Shown: positions 17,780 to 26,891, counted from the first letter of the stretch. The stretch is DNA of 64,000 nt from Nostocoides_A vanveenii (GCF_039531165.1 NZ_BAAAPN010000011.1:34886-98885), one strand, 5' to 3'. The notes: generated by a model from the letters alone, not told the origin. Made by a program: numbers and translations.

Positions 17780-18400
17780 TTGACCCCCCACGTGGCCCTC
17801 CTCAAGCGGCTGGCCGGCGCCTTGCTGGTCCTGATCGGCCTGGTCCCGCTCGCCTTCGGCACGTATGCCGCCGCGCGCCTCGGCACCTCAGGCTCGGCGA
17901 CCTTTGTGGTCAAGGGCGTCGGGACGTCACCCGTACTGCTCACGCCCGACGTGCTCAACCGCACCGACCTGCCGGTCGAGATCGCGCTGACGCCCCGGAG
18001 AGGCGCGTCGGCGCTCGTGGTGATCGGCACACCGTCGGACACGCAAGCAGCCCTGGGCACGGCCGGGCACACACGCGTCACCGGTGTCGATGTCCGGGCC
18101 GGGCAGGCGACGACGGCCGACACCGCGGGCGGGGCAGTCGAACCGCTGGGTGAGCTGACGTTGTGGCGCAAGACCGAGCAGGTCACCGCGCCGGCGATCG
18201 TCACCATGACCCAGGCCACCGCCCCGGAGTCGGTCCTGATCGCCCCCGCGGGTGCCGGCCTGGCGTCGATGGCCTTGACCTGGGCCAATCCCACGTGGTT
18301 CTACCAAGCCCTCGTCCTGGCCGCCTCGGGCGGCCTGCTGATGACGGTCGGCTGGCTGCTGGTGCGGCCGGCCCCCAAAGCGAAGGAGCTGGCCCGATGA
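17780..18400 (+). CDS. Membrane protein of unknown function
   Basis: A 206-aa protein with an N-terminal membrane helix (about residues 8-30), an extracytoplasmic domain of about 140 residues rich in Thr/Val, and a C-terminal helix (about 174-196) with a short basic tail. No known family recognised. The start is TTG 17780 or GTG 17792. Its stop overlaps the start of the following lipoprotein gene (ATGA), so the two are translationally coupled and probably act together at the cell surface. Confidence 0.75.
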   Translation: MTPHVALLKRLAGALLVLIGLVPLAFGTYAAARLGTSGSATFVVKGVGTSPVLLTPDVLNRTDLPVEIALTPRRGASALVVIGTPSDTQAALGTAGHTRVTGVDVRAGQATTADTAGGAVEPLGELTLWRKTEQVTAPAIVTMTQATAPESVLIAPAGAGLASMALTWANPTWFYQALVLAASGGLLMTVGWLLVRPAPKAKELAR

Positions 18401-19425
18401 CCAGCATGACGACTCCTCCCGGCGTGACCCATGCGCCGGCCCGACGGCTCACCGCAACCCGGCGGGCGGCCCTCGGCCTGGCGCTGGGCGCCACCGTGCT
18501 CACCTCGGCGTGCGGTCTGCCCGATCACGTAGTCGGCCTGCACGACGCGCCGACCGAGACCGTGTCAGGGGCGCCCTTCGGGGAGGCGACGGCGCAGGAG
18601 ATCACCTCGGCGACCCTGACCGAAGCCGACCGGCTGCTGGCCAGCGACGCCTCCGAGAAGCAGCTGACGGCGATCCTGACCGGGCCCGCCCTGCGACTGG
18701 CTCAGGTGGCGCCGCGCTTCCGCACGGGCGACCCGGGCGCGCTGCAGGCCCCTAGCGCGCCGACCATCCTGGCCATCTCCACCGGTCGCGCCTGGCCACG
18801 CACGATCCTCGCGACCACCCAGAGCGACGGGGTCCAGCGGGTTCACGTGCTCACCTCGGCCTCACCCACAGCGCCCTTCAAGCTCTGGCTTACCGCGGAT
18901 CTGTTGGCCGGTGCCAGCATCCCGGCCCTGCCGCCGCTCGGCGACGGCACGACGCTGGTCGGCAAGGATCACGGCCTGGTGGCCTTGCCCACCCAGGTCT
19001 TCACTCTCTACGGTCAGCTGCTGAACTCCCCGACCACCAAGGCATCCAGCGCAGTCGTCTCGGCCCGCGACGCCTTCGCCAGCGCGATCAAGGCCAGTTC
19101 CGCCCAGCAGATCAAGGCCCTGGGCAAGCTCGGCACCTTCAAGCGGACCAATGCGCCGATCGCCGACAGCATCCTCGCCTTCCGTCTTGCCGACGGCAGC
19201 GCTCTCGCCTTCGCGCAGTTGACCCGCACCGACACCGTCAAGCCGACGAGCAAGGCCAAGCGTCTCGATCTGCCGAAGGACCTGGCCACCTTGGCCAAGC
19301 GCAAATCGGTGACCGAAGCCCTCCGCCTGACCACGATCGAGACGCTGATCGCCATCATCCCGGTCGAGAAGAAGGCCACCGTCATCGGAGCCGCGGAGCA
19401 ACTCGTTGGCCTCAACGCGAAATAG
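18397..19425 (+). CDS. Predicted lipoprotein
   Basis: A 342-aa secreted protein. The N-terminus has a basic stretch, a hydrophobic core and the lipobox LTSAC, so it should be lipid-anchored at the membrane. The mature part has Ala/Thr-rich helices and no recognised domain. GGAG lies nine bases before ATG 18397. It forms an ATGA overlap with the upstream membrane protein gene. The pair is of unknown function; an envelope role is only an inference. Confidence 0.78.
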   Translation: MTSMTTPPGVTHAPARRLTATRRAALGLALGATVLTSACGLPDHVVGLHDAPTETVSGAPFGEATAQEITSATLTEADRLLASDASEKQLTAILTGPALRLAQVAPRFRTGDPGALQAPSAPTILAISTGRAWPRTILATTQSDGVQRVHVLTSASPTAPFKLWLTADLLAGASIPALPPLGDGTTLVGKDHGLVALPTQVFTLYGQLLNSPTTKASSAVVSARDAFASAIKASSAQQIKALGKLGTFKRTNAPIADSILAFRLADGSALAFAQLTRTDTVKPTSKAKRLDLPKDLATLAKRKSVTEALRLTTIETLIAIIPVEKKATVIGAAEQLVGLNAK

Positions 19426-19490
19426 CAGACGACCGGCGTCTGAGTCCTACCCGGCCCGAGCGACCCCGGCCACCTGAGAGAATCGCCCGT

Positions 19491-20402
19491 ATGACGCAGC
19501 CTTCCGTTCCCACGGGCGCCACACGTGGCGCTGTCGACCTCACCGGACTCCAGCACGATGCCGCTCCGGCTTCCGGCGCGGGCGGCCGGGGAGCGGCGGA
19601 CAACATCCACGTCGTCGGGACCGACGCCAACTTCAACGAGATCGTCGGGCGTTCGGTCCGGGTCCCGAGCCTGCTGGTTCTGGTCTCCAAGCGCCTGCCC
19701 GAGTCCGTCGTCTTCCTCGGCACCGTGATCGACATTGCCCGCAGCCTCCAAGGGCGCGTCCAGGTCGTCAGCGTCGACCTCGACGGCAACCCCGGGCTGC
19801 TGCAGACCCTGCGCGTCCAGTCCGTCCCGGTGACCATGGGTTTGTTGCAGGGCCAGGCCATCCCGATGTTCGACGGGGTCGCCACCGAGGCCGAGGTCCG
19901 CGCGATCGTGGACCAATTCCTCCAGGTCGCGGTGCAGCAGGGCGTCACCGGCCGGGTCGAGGTCGCGGCGCCCGAGACGCCCGAGGAACTCCCCCCGCTC
20001 CACCAGGAAGCCTTCGACGCGATCGAGCGGGGCGACTATGCGGGGGCGCGCACGGCATACGGCAAGGCCTTGGCCCAAAATCCCAAGGACCACGAGGCCG
20101 AGGTGGGCCTGGCGCAGGTCGGCCTTCTCGAGCGCACCGCGGACGCCGAGCTCACGGCGGCCCGTGAGGCAGCGGCCGCCAATCCCGATGATGTCGCGGC
20201 GCAGACCCTCGTCGCCGATCTCGATCTGCTCGGTGGGCACGTCGAGGACGCCTTCGGCCGCCTGATCGACCTCGTCAAGCGCACCTCGGGCGATGAGCGG
20301 ACGGCGGCTCGCGATCATCTCGTGCAGTTGTTCGCCGTCATCGGCAATGCCGACGACCGCGTCAAGAAGGCGCGGACGGCCTTGATGAGCGCCCTGTTCT
20401 GA
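19491..20402 (+). CDS. CnoX/YbbN-like thioredoxin-fold co-chaperone with TPR tail
   Basis: A 303-aa protein with a thioredoxin-like domain (about residues 40-155) followed by a tetratricopeptide-type helical region. This is the layout of E. coli CnoX (YbbN). There are no cysteines, and the WCGPC active site is replaced by the KRLPESV region, so it cannot do disulfide exchange and is probably a holdase or scaffold. ATG 19491 lies seven bases after a GAGAAT -10-like box, so the transcript may be leaderless. Confidence 0.82.
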   Translation: MTQPSVPTGATRGAVDLTGLQHDAAPASGAGGRGAADNIHVVGTDANFNEIVGRSVRVPSLLVLVSKRLPESVVFLGTVIDIARSLQGRVQVVSVDLDGNPGLLQTLRVQSVPVTMGLLQGQAIPMFDGVATEAEVRAIVDQFLQVAVQQGVTGRVEVAAPETPEELPPLHQEAFDAIERGDYAGARTAYGKALAQNPKDHEAEVGLAQVGLLERTADAELTAAREAAAANPDDVAAQTLVADLDLLGGHVEDAFGRLIDLVKRTSGDERTAARDHLVQLFAVIGNADDRVKKARTALMSALF

Positions 20403-20477
20403 GGCGGCCGCGAGACATTCGGCGCGGCCCATCGCGTCCGGTCACCAAACCAAGGCCTTTTGGGGTTGGATGGGCCC

Positions 20478-21224
20478 ATGTCCGAGCGCATCGAACTCCC
20501 CGTTCCTGGCACCGACGCCACCCTCGGGGTGATTCGTCACGGGCATTTCGGCCGGCCCATGCTGGTCTTTCCCTCCGAAGCCGGGCGCGCCGAGGACTTC
20601 GCCAACAACGGCATGCTCGATGCGATCCGCGGCCTTGTCGACGCCGGGCGGGTGACACTCTTTTGTGTCGATTCCCTCGACGGCTGGACGTGGTCGGCCC
20701 GAGACCAGCCGACCGAGGAACGCGCCCGTCGGCACGGCATCTACCACGACTGGCTGGAGCAGTCCGTCCTGCCACACATCGCCTACGAGATGGGCGGCTG
20801 GCAGACCGAGATCATCACCTGCGGGGCATCCTTGGGCGCCTATCACGCCGCGCACTTCACGTTGCAGCGGGCCGACGTGGCCCCCCTTGCCATCGGGATG
20901 TCCGGCAGCTACGACCCGACCACATGGCGTGGCTGGGGCGACATCGGCGACGCCACCTACTTCGCCAACCCGATGGCGTATGTCCGCGGTGCCGACGGCG
21001 ACCACCTGAACTGGCTGCGCTCGCGCGCGAGCCTGCTGCTCGTCGTCGGCCAGGGCCCCTTCGAGTGGGAACCCACGAAGTCCTACCCCTCGACCCTCGC
21101 CTTTGCCGATGTGCTGCGCGAGAAGGGCATTCCGCACCAACTCGATGTCTGGGGGTATGACAGCGCCCACGACTGGCCGTGGTGGCAGCGCCAACTCGCC
21201 CATCACCTGCCCCGCTTCGTCTGA
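20478..21224 (+). CDS. Alpha/beta-hydrolase esterase (COG4947 type)
   Basis: A 248-aa hydrolase of the putative esterase family. The nucleophile elbow is G116-A-S118-L-G120 in ITCGASLGAYHA. A likely acid is in LDVWGYDS and the His in SAHDWPWW. No signal peptide is seen, so it is cytosolic. ATG 20478 has GGATGGG just upstream; the earlier TTG 20460 is less likely. It sits 40 bases before an ATP-grasp gene with a strong ribosome site. The pair may build or cleave an unidentified ester or amide compound; no substrate can be named. Confidence 0.8.
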   Translation: MSERIELPVPGTDATLGVIRHGHFGRPMLVFPSEAGRAEDFANNGMLDAIRGLVDAGRVTLFCVDSLDGWTWSARDQPTEERARRHGIYHDWLEQSVLPHIAYEMGGWQTEIITCGASLGAYHAAHFTLQRADVAPLAIGMSGSYDPTTWRGWGDIGDATYFANPMAYVRGADGDHLNWLRSRASLLLVVGQGPFEWEPTKSYPSTLAFADVLREKGIPHQLDVWGYDSAHDWPWWQRQLAHHLPRFV

Positions 21225-21264
21225 TCCACCGTCCGCGCAAGTCCACCGCCAAAGGAGTCACCTG

Positions 21265-22521
21265 ATGTCGACGACGCAACGCGACCACCTCATCGGCCTG
21301 CTGCTCGGGGCCGAGGAGGACTGGCCCAGCGCCTTCGAGGCGCTGGCCCGCAAGCTTGGGGTCCTGCATACGGCCGATGGGGCACAACACCGGATCGAGA
21401 CCGAACGGGTGAGCATCGAGCCGTTCAATCTGCGCGACAAGCCCCGCCAGGACCTGTGCATCGACCGGCTCGCCTATTGGTATTACCACCCTCGAGAGTG
21501 GCTGAAGAAGGCCGCGCTAATGGACGATGTCTACCTGCTCAACAGCCCCTTCACCTTCCAGTCGATGGAGAAGCATTCGGCCTATTGCGCGATGCTACGG
21601 CTGGGGTTGAACGTGCCCAATACGGTGCTCGTGCCCTACAAGCACCCGGTCGACAATGCCCGCTGGGCCTACACCTCGGCGAAGTACAACCAGCAGTTCG
21701 ATCTCGACCAGATCGCCGGCGACATGGGCTATCCGCTGTTCATGAAGCCCTTCGATGGCGGTGGCTGGCGCGGAGTGTCGCGCGTGCGCAATAGCGACGA
21801 ACTCCACAAGGCGTATGACGAGTCCGGCGAGATGCTCATGCACTTGCAGGAATCGATCGACTTCGACGTCTTCGCCCGCGCCCTGACCATCGGGCCGGAG
21901 TCGATGGTCATGAAGTTCCGCCCGGACGAGCCGATGCACGATCGCTACGAGGTCTCGCATGATTTCCTGTCGGAAAAGGCGGGCAAGGAGGCGATCGCCA
22001 TTAGCCAGACGGTCAATGCCTTCTTCCGGTGGGAGTTCAACTCCTGCGAGATGCTCGTCAAGGATGACGTGCTCTACCCGATCGACTATGCCAATGCGTG
22101 CCCGGACGTGGCGGTGACGTCGCTGCACTACTACTTCCCGTGGGCGATGAAGTCGCTGCTGAAGTGGTCGGCCTTCTGCGTCGTCACCGACCGAAAGGCC
22201 AAGACCCAGGTCGACACCGACCCGTGGTTCGCCGTGGCCGACAATGCCGATCTCGATTACGACGCCAAGATCCTGGCCTATCAGGGGCTCGCGGACCAGC
22301 ATTTCGACAAGGACCGCTATCTGGAGTTCTGCGCGACAACCCTGCCCAATATCGACGAAATGGTCTATGACTACATCGTCTCGCCCGAGTTCCGCTCGAT
22401 GCTCACCTCGACGATCCAGCAAACCTACCCCAGGCACGAGTGGGAGCGCTTCGAGGGCCACTTCGGTGGCCTGCTGACGATGTGGGCCGACGACAACGCC
22501 CAACTCGCCGGCAACGCCTGA
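21265..22521 (+). CDS. ATP-grasp domain protein (RimK-like)
   Basis: A 418-aa protein with ATP-grasp features: YPLFMKPFDGGGWRGVSRV is the nucleotide-binding lysine and glycine-rich loop, and LYPIDYANACPD supplies acidic metal ligands. ATP-grasp enzymes join a carboxylate to an amine, thiol or similar nucleophile through an acyl phosphate. Neither substrate can be read here. AAAGGAG lies seven bases before ATG 21265. It forms an operon with the esterase. In M. tuberculosis, lipB/lipA lie next to the sucB/TIGR01777 genes, and here this pair takes that place. A nested hairpin follows. Confidence 0.75.
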   Translation: MSTTQRDHLIGLLLGAEEDWPSAFEALARKLGVLHTADGAQHRIETERVSIEPFNLRDKPRQDLCIDRLAYWYYHPREWLKKAALMDDVYLLNSPFTFQSMEKHSAYCAMLRLGLNVPNTVLVPYKHPVDNARWAYTSAKYNQQFDLDQIAGDMGYPLFMKPFDGGGWRGVSRVRNSDELHKAYDESGEMLMHLQESIDFDVFARALTIGPESMVMKFRPDEPMHDRYEVSHDFLSEKAGKEAIAISQTVNAFFRWEFNSCEMLVKDDVLYPIDYANACPDVAVTSLHYYFPWAMKSLLKWSAFCVVTDRKAKTQVDTDPWFAVADNADLDYDAKILAYQGLADQHFDKDRYLEFCATTLPNIDEMVYDYIVSPEFRSMLTSTIQQTYPRHEWERFEGHFGGLLTMWADDNAQLAGNA

Positions 22522-22548
22522 CCAGAGCTGCGAAACCGGGTTACCAGC

Positions 22549-22600
22549 GGGTAGGTGAGTCGAAGCGGGCGCTATACCGCCCGCTTTGTCACACCTACCC
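22549..22600. terminator. Nested hairpin terminator
   Basis: The outer stem is GGGTAGGTG (22549-22557) with CACCTACCC (22592-22600). The inner stem is AAGCGGGCG (22563-22571) with CGCCCGCTT (22578-22586). It lies between the converging ATP-grasp and TIGR01777 genes and can work both ways. Confidence 0.75.
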
Positions 22601-22621
22601 ACGAGTAGGTGTTGCAGGCTG

Positions 22622-23512
22622 TCAGCCGGCCAGGGCAGCCGCGAGCACCTCGTCTACGGACGCGTCCCGGTGCTCGAAGCCGGTCGCGAGCAAGCGCTCT
22701 GGCAGCACCCGCTGGCTGGCCAGGATCTCGCCGGCGAACTCGCCGACCACGAGCCGGAGGGCAAAACCCGGCGCCGGCAGCACGCTCGGGCGGTGCACGA
22801 GCCGGCCCAACTCGGCGGCCACTTCGCGTTGACGCGGTGGTTCGACGCCGACCAGGTTGACCGGGCCGGTGATCTCCGGGTGATCGATGAGGTGCATGAG
22901 CGCAGCGACCTCGTCACGCAGCGAGATGATCGGCCAGTACTGCTTGCCCGAGCCCAGCGGCCCACCGGCCCCGAGTCGGGTTGCTCGCAGCAGGGGAGCG
23001 AGGGCGCCGCCGCGCTGGGTCATCACCAGCCCGGTGCGGGCGAAACTGACGGGCCGGCCGGCCTCGACCAGGGGCGCGGCGGCGTCCTCCCACGCCCGGA
23101 CGACTTCGGCGAGGAAGCCGACTCCGCGCGGGCTGCCCTCGGTCAGCACCTCCTCGCCACGATCGCCATACGCCCCGACGGCAGACCCGTTGACCAGCGC
23201 GATCGGCTCGTCGGACGCCTCGATGGCCGCGACGATCGTGCGTGTCGCCCGCACCCGGGAGGTGAGGATGGCGGCCCTGTGCTCGGTGTTCCACCGCGTG
23301 TCGCCGACGCCGGCGCCCGCGAGATTGACGACCGTATGCACGCCCGCCAGCCCCGCGTCGAAGATCTCCTTCGCGGGGTCCCAGGAGCGTTCGTCGGGTC
23401 CGGCGGCCGGGCGCCGGACCAGGACGATCACCCGATCGCCCCGATCCCGCAGGGCCTGCGTGAGCGCTGTCCCGATCAGGCCACTGGCGCCCGAGATCCC
23501 GACCGTGAGCAC
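22622..23512 (-). CDS. TIGR01777 family epimerase (SDR39U1-like)
   Basis: A 296-aa extended-SDR protein with the NAD(P) motif GISGASGLIGTALTQAL at the N-terminus, an NLAGAGVGDTRW segment and a C-terminal DUF1731-type region. Bacterial members (for example E. coli YfcH) have no settled substrate. The GTG start at 23512 has a possible TAGGGT -10 box upstream on its strand. Seventeen bases separate it from sucB. The sucB-TIGR01777 order recalls dlaT-Rv2216 of M. tuberculosis. Confidence 0.88.
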   Translation of the reverse strand: MLTVGISGASGLIGTALTQALRDRGDRVIVLVRRPAAGPDERSWDPAKEIFDAGLAGVHTVVNLAGAGVGDTRWNTEHRAAILTSRVRATRTIVAAIEASDEPIALVNGSAVGAYGDRGEEVLTEGSPRGVGFLAEVVRAWEDAAAPLVEAGRPVSFARTGLVMTQRGGALAPLLRATRLGAGGPLGSGKQYWPIISLRDEVAALMHLIDHPEITGPVNLVGVEPPRQREVAAELGRLVHRPSVLPAPGFALRLVVGEFAGEILASQRVLPERLLATGFEHRDASVDEVLAAALAG

Positions 23513-23529
23513 GGCGAGCCGCCCGAACC

Positions 23530-25422
23530 CTACAGGCCGAGGGAGGCCTCGAAGCGGCCCTCCTCGAGCCGCTCCTTGACCGTGCCCAGGAAGCGGGCCG
23601 CGTCGGCGCCGTCGACGACGCGGTGGTCGTAGGAGAGCGCAAGATACATCATCGAGCGGATCGCGATGGTCTCGGCGCCGTCCTCGTCCTTGACGACGAC
23701 CGGGCGGCGCACGATGGCCCCGGTGCCGAGCATCGCCACTTGCGGCTGGTTGAGGATCGGGGTGTCGAAGAGCGCGCCCCGGCTGCCGGTGTTGGTGATC
23801 GTGAAGGTTCCGCCCGAGAGCTCGTCCGGGGTGATCTTGTTGTCCCGCGTGCGCGCCGCGATGTCGGCGATCGCGCGGGCCAACCCGGCGATATTGAGGT
23901 CGCCGGCGTTCTTAACGACCGGGACTATCAGACCCTTGGGGGTGTCGACCGCGATCGCGAGGTTCTCGCTGCCGTGGTAGACGATGTCGTCGCCCTCGAC
24001 GCTGGCGTTGATATTCGGGTGCGCCTTGAGCGCCTCCACACTGGATAGCGCAATGAAGGGCAGGAAGGACAGTTTGGTCCCTTCTCGCTTCTCGAACTCG
24101 CCCTTGGCCCGGTCGCGCAACCGCGCGACTTTGCTCATGTCGACCTCGACGACCGTGGTCAGCTGGGCCGAGACTTGCAGCGACTCCACCATCCGCTGGG
24201 CGATGATCTTGCGCAGGCGGGTCATCTTCTCGCGTGTGCCGCGCTTGGTGGTGTCGGCCGCCGCGATAGTCGCGGCCGCCGGTGCGCTCGGCGCGGCGGG
24301 TGCCGGGGCGGCAGCAGGCGCGGGCGCCGGTGCGGCGGCGGCCTTCTTGGCCTCGGCCGCGTCCAGGACGTCCTGCTTGCGGATGCGTCCGCCGATGCCG
24401 GTGCCCGTGATCGACCCGAGGTCGATGTCGTTGTCCGCGGCCAGCTTGCGCACCAAGGGCGTGACGTATGCCGCTGCGTCCCGCCCGCCATCGCCCTCGC
24501 CGTCCGACGGCTCTGTCTCCGCGGCCGGGGCCGGGGCCGGGGCCGCGGCCGCGGGAGCGGGGGCAGCAGGAGCGGGGGCGGGAGGAGCCGGCGCTGCCGG
24601 GGCGGGGGCAGCGGCCGCCGGAGCCGGGGCAGGAGGCGCCTCGGGGGCCGGGGCAGCCGCGGCCGGCGCGGGCTCGGGAGCCTTGGCCGGCTCTGGCTTG
24701 GCAGCAGCAGCCGGTGCTGCCTCCGGGGCGGCAGCCGGGGCCTCGGCCACTGCTGTGCCGCCGATGATCGCCAGGTCCGCGCCGACGGCGACCGTCTCGT
24801 CCTCGGGGACGAGGATCTTGGTCAGGGTGCCGGCGGCTGGGGAGGGAATCTCGGTGTCGACCTTGTCGGTGGAGACCTCCAACAACGGCTCGTCGACGGC
24901 GACCTCATCGCCTTCCGTCTTCAGCCAGCGCGTCACGGTGCCTTCGGTGACGGATTCACCGAGCGCGGGCATGGTCACGGTCGTGCCGCCCTCGACGGAA
25001 CCACCACCCGAGCCGGCAGCCGGGGCCGGGACTTCGGAGTCGACCGGCGCCTCGGTCGACGGTGCCTCCGGCGCCTGCTCGGCGGCGGCCTCGGCTTGGG
25101 CGGGGGCCTCGGAGTCGACGGGGGCCTCGGTCGACGGTGCCTCCGGCGCCTGCTCGGCCGGCGCTTCGGCAGCCGGTGCATCCGACCCGTCTCCGATCAC
25201 GGCCAAATCGGCTCCCACGGCGACCGTCTCGTCCTCCTGGACCAGGATCTCGGTCAGCGTGCCGGCTACTGGCGATGGGATCTCGGTGTCGACCTTGTCG
25301 GTCGAGACCTCCAGCAGCGGCTCGTCGACTGCCACCTGGTCACCCACGGACTTCAGCCACCTGGTCACGGTGCCCTCGGTGACGGATTCGCCGAGCGCCG
25401 GCATGGTGACGCGTTCAGACAT
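23530..25422 (-). CDS. sucB: Dihydrolipoamide acyltransferase E2 (2-oxoglutarate dehydrogenase type)
   Basis: A 630-aa E2 core enzyme passing acyl groups from lipoate to CoA. There are two lipoyl domains with lipoylated Lys43 and Lys187 (both STDKVDTEI). Long Ala/Pro/Glu linkers follow, then a peripheral-subunit-binding domain (VTPLVRKLAADNDIDL) and the catalytic domain ending in DHRVVDGADAARFLG. ATG 25422 follows AGAGGAG; an earlier in-frame ATG at 25461 is upstream of that site. In actinobacteria this E2 often serves pyruvate dehydrogenase as well. A tandem 75-bp duplication lies in the first linker. Cotranscribed with lpdA and pepA. Confidence 0.93.
   Translation of the reverse strand: MSERVTMPALGESVTEGTVTRWLKSVGDQVAVDEPLLEVSTDKVDTEIPSPVAGTLTEILVQEDETVAVGADLAVIGDGSDAPAAEAPAEQAPEAPSTEAPVDSEAPAQAEAAAEQAPEAPSTEAPVDSEVPAPAAGSGGGSVEGGTTVTMPALGESVTEGTVTRWLKTEGDEVAVDEPLLEVSTDKVDTEIPSPAAGTLTKILVPEDETVAVGADLAIIGGTAVAEAPAAAPEAAPAAAAKPEPAKAPEPAPAAAAPAPEAPPAPAPAAAAPAPAAPAPPAPAPAAPAPAAAAPAPAPAAETEPSDGEGDGGRDAAAYVTPLVRKLAADNDIDLGSITGTGIGGRIRKQDVLDAAEAKKAAAAPAPAPAAAPAPAAPSAPAAATIAAADTTKRGTREKMTRLRKIIAQRMVESLQVSAQLTTVVEVDMSKVARLRDRAKGEFEKREGTKLSFLPFIALSSVEALKAHPNINASVEGDDIVYHGSENLAIAVDTPKGLIVPVVKNAGDLNIAGLARAIADIAARTRDNKITPDELSGGTFTITNTGSRGALFDTPILNQPQVAMLGTGAIVRRPVVVKDEDGAETIAIRSMMYLALSYDHRVVDGADAARFLGTVKERLEEGRFEASLGL
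25035..25158. repeat. Tandem 75-bp repeat in the sucB linker
   Basis: Two near-identical tracts at about 25035-25083 and 25110-25158 encode the motif EQAPEAPSTEAPVDSE at residues 90-105 and 115-130. The period is 25 codons. It lengthens the flexible linker and may vary in number between strains. Confidence 0.75.
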
Positions 25423-25520
25423 GGGGTCGATCTCCTCTGAGAAAAGGGTCGGTTCGGTCACATATGGAGTTTCAGATAGTCACACTCTCACGCATTCCCT
25501 GCCGTTGTGCCAGAGGCCGT

Positions 25521-26891
25521 TCAGGCATGCGCGTGCAGTGGCTTCCCGGCCAAGGCTAGGTGAGCCTCGCCCAGCGCTTCGTTCTGGGTCGGGTGAGCGT
25601 GGATCAGAGCGGCGACGTCCTCGGCATACGCCTCCCAGCCGACGATCAGCTGCGCCTCGCCGATCTGCTCGCCGACCCGCGATCCGAGCAGGTGCACACC
25701 CACCACCGGGCCGCCCTTCGCCCGGACCAGCTTGACAAAACCCCGCGTCCCGAGAATCTGGCTCTTGCCATTGCCGGCGAGGTTGTACTCGACCACGTCG
25801 ATCTCGCCATAACGTTCGCGCGCCGCTGCTTCGGTGAGCCCGACAGAAGCCACCTCCGGCTCGCAATAGGTCACCCGCGGTATGCCGCTCTCCACGATCG
25901 GGGCCGGCTGCAACCCAGCGATCTCCTCGGCCACCAGGATCCCCTGGGCGAAGCCGCGGTGGGCGAGTTGGAGACCGGGCACCAGGTCACCCACGGCATA
26001 CACGCGTGGGACGCGGGTGCGGCATACGGAATCGGTGAGGACGTAGCCGCGATCGGTCTCGACGTCGAGATTCTCGATCCCGGGCACCGGGGCAGGTCTG
26101 CGTCCGAGAGCCACGAGGACCAGGTCAGCGCTCAGCGGCTCGCCCTCGGCGAACGTCACCGTGACGCCGTCGGCGTCCTCGCTCACCCCGGTCACCGGCG
26201 CGTTGAGGCGGGTGGCGATGCCGCGCTGCCGGAAGGCGCGCTGCAGGCCGTCCGACAGGGCGGGATCCTCCGCGGCCACCAGCCGCGGCAGCGCCTCGAC
26301 CACCGTCACCTGCGCCCCAAAGGAGGCGAAGACCGATGCGAACTCGACCCCGATCACCCCGCCACCGAGCACCACCACGCGCTCGGGGACCGTCGTCAGC
26401 GCCAGCGCCCCGTCGCTGGTGACCACCCGCTCGGACAACGCGATTCCGGGCAGGACTTTGGGGACCGAACCGGTCGCCAGCACCAGATGGCGCCCGCGGA
26501 TCACCCGGTCGCCGACCGCGACGCTGGAGGCGTCCACGACGCGCCCCTCGCCCGCCACGACCTCGATGCCACGGCCCTTGACCAGCCCGGTCAGCCCCTT
26601 GAAGAGCCGGTTCACGACCCCTTCCCGGTATGCCGCGACGCGCCCGAGGTCGATGCTCGGCTCCCCGAGATCCACCCCGATCGCCGCGGCATGGCGGGCG
26701 GTGTCGGCAACCTCGGCGGCGTGCAGCATCGCCTTGGTCGGGATGCACCCGACGTGCAGGCAGGTCCCACCAAGCTTGTCGCGCTCGACGAGCACGACGG
26801 ACAGACCGAGTTGAGCGGCACGCAGGGCGCAGGCATACCCGCCACTGCCGGCGCCGAGGATGACGACATCGGCATCGATATCGGGGCTCAC
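25521..26891 (-). CDS. lpdA: Dihydrolipoamide dehydrogenase E3
   Basis: A 456-aa FAD enzyme that reoxidises dihydrolipoamide with NAD+. It has the N-terminal FAD motif VVILGAGSGGYACALRAAQLG and the redox disulfide GGTCLHVGCIPTK. An NAD-binding GGGVIGVEFASVFASFG and the C-terminal HAHPTQNEA with the catalytic His complete it. GTG 26891 overlaps the pepA stop as GTGA; the longer open frame upstream lies inside pepA and is spurious. It lies 98 bases before sucB, so E3 and E2 are probably made from one transcript. Confidence 0.95.
   Translation of the reverse strand: MSPDIDADVVILGAGSGGYACALRAAQLGLSVVLVERDKLGGTCLHVGCIPTKAMLHAAEVADTARHAAAIGVDLGEPSIDLGRVAAYREGVVNRLFKGLTGLVKGRGIEVVAGEGRVVDASSVAVGDRVIRGRHLVLATGSVPKVLPGIALSERVVTSDGALALTTVPERVVVLGGGVIGVEFASVFASFGAQVTVVEALPRLVAAEDPALSDGLQRAFRQRGIATRLNAPVTGVSEDADGVTVTFAEGEPLSADLVLVALGRRPAPVPGIENLDVETDRGYVLTDSVCRTRVPRVYAVGDLVPGLQLAHRGFAQGILVAEEIAGLQPAPIVESGIPRVTYCEPEVASVGLTEAAARERYGEIDVVEYNLAGNGKSQILGTRGFVKLVRAKGGPVVGVHLLGSRVGEQIGEAQLIVGWEAYAEDVAALIHAHPTQNEALGEAHLALAGKPLHAHA

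Noticed and set aside
20403..20477. Terminator after the CnoX-like gene (CCAA/TTGG repeats with TTTT)
   Set aside because: Pairing is short and irregular; not convincing enough to list.
24500..24740. Ala/Pro/Gly-rich tract as a possible microsatellite or foreign insert
   Set aside because: It is the normal flexible linker of an E2 protein, with irregular units.
23984..25735. 583-aa plus-strand Ala/Ser-rich frame opposite sucB
   Set aside because: It is the complement of the Ala/Pro linkers of sucB and looks like a surface protein only because of composition.
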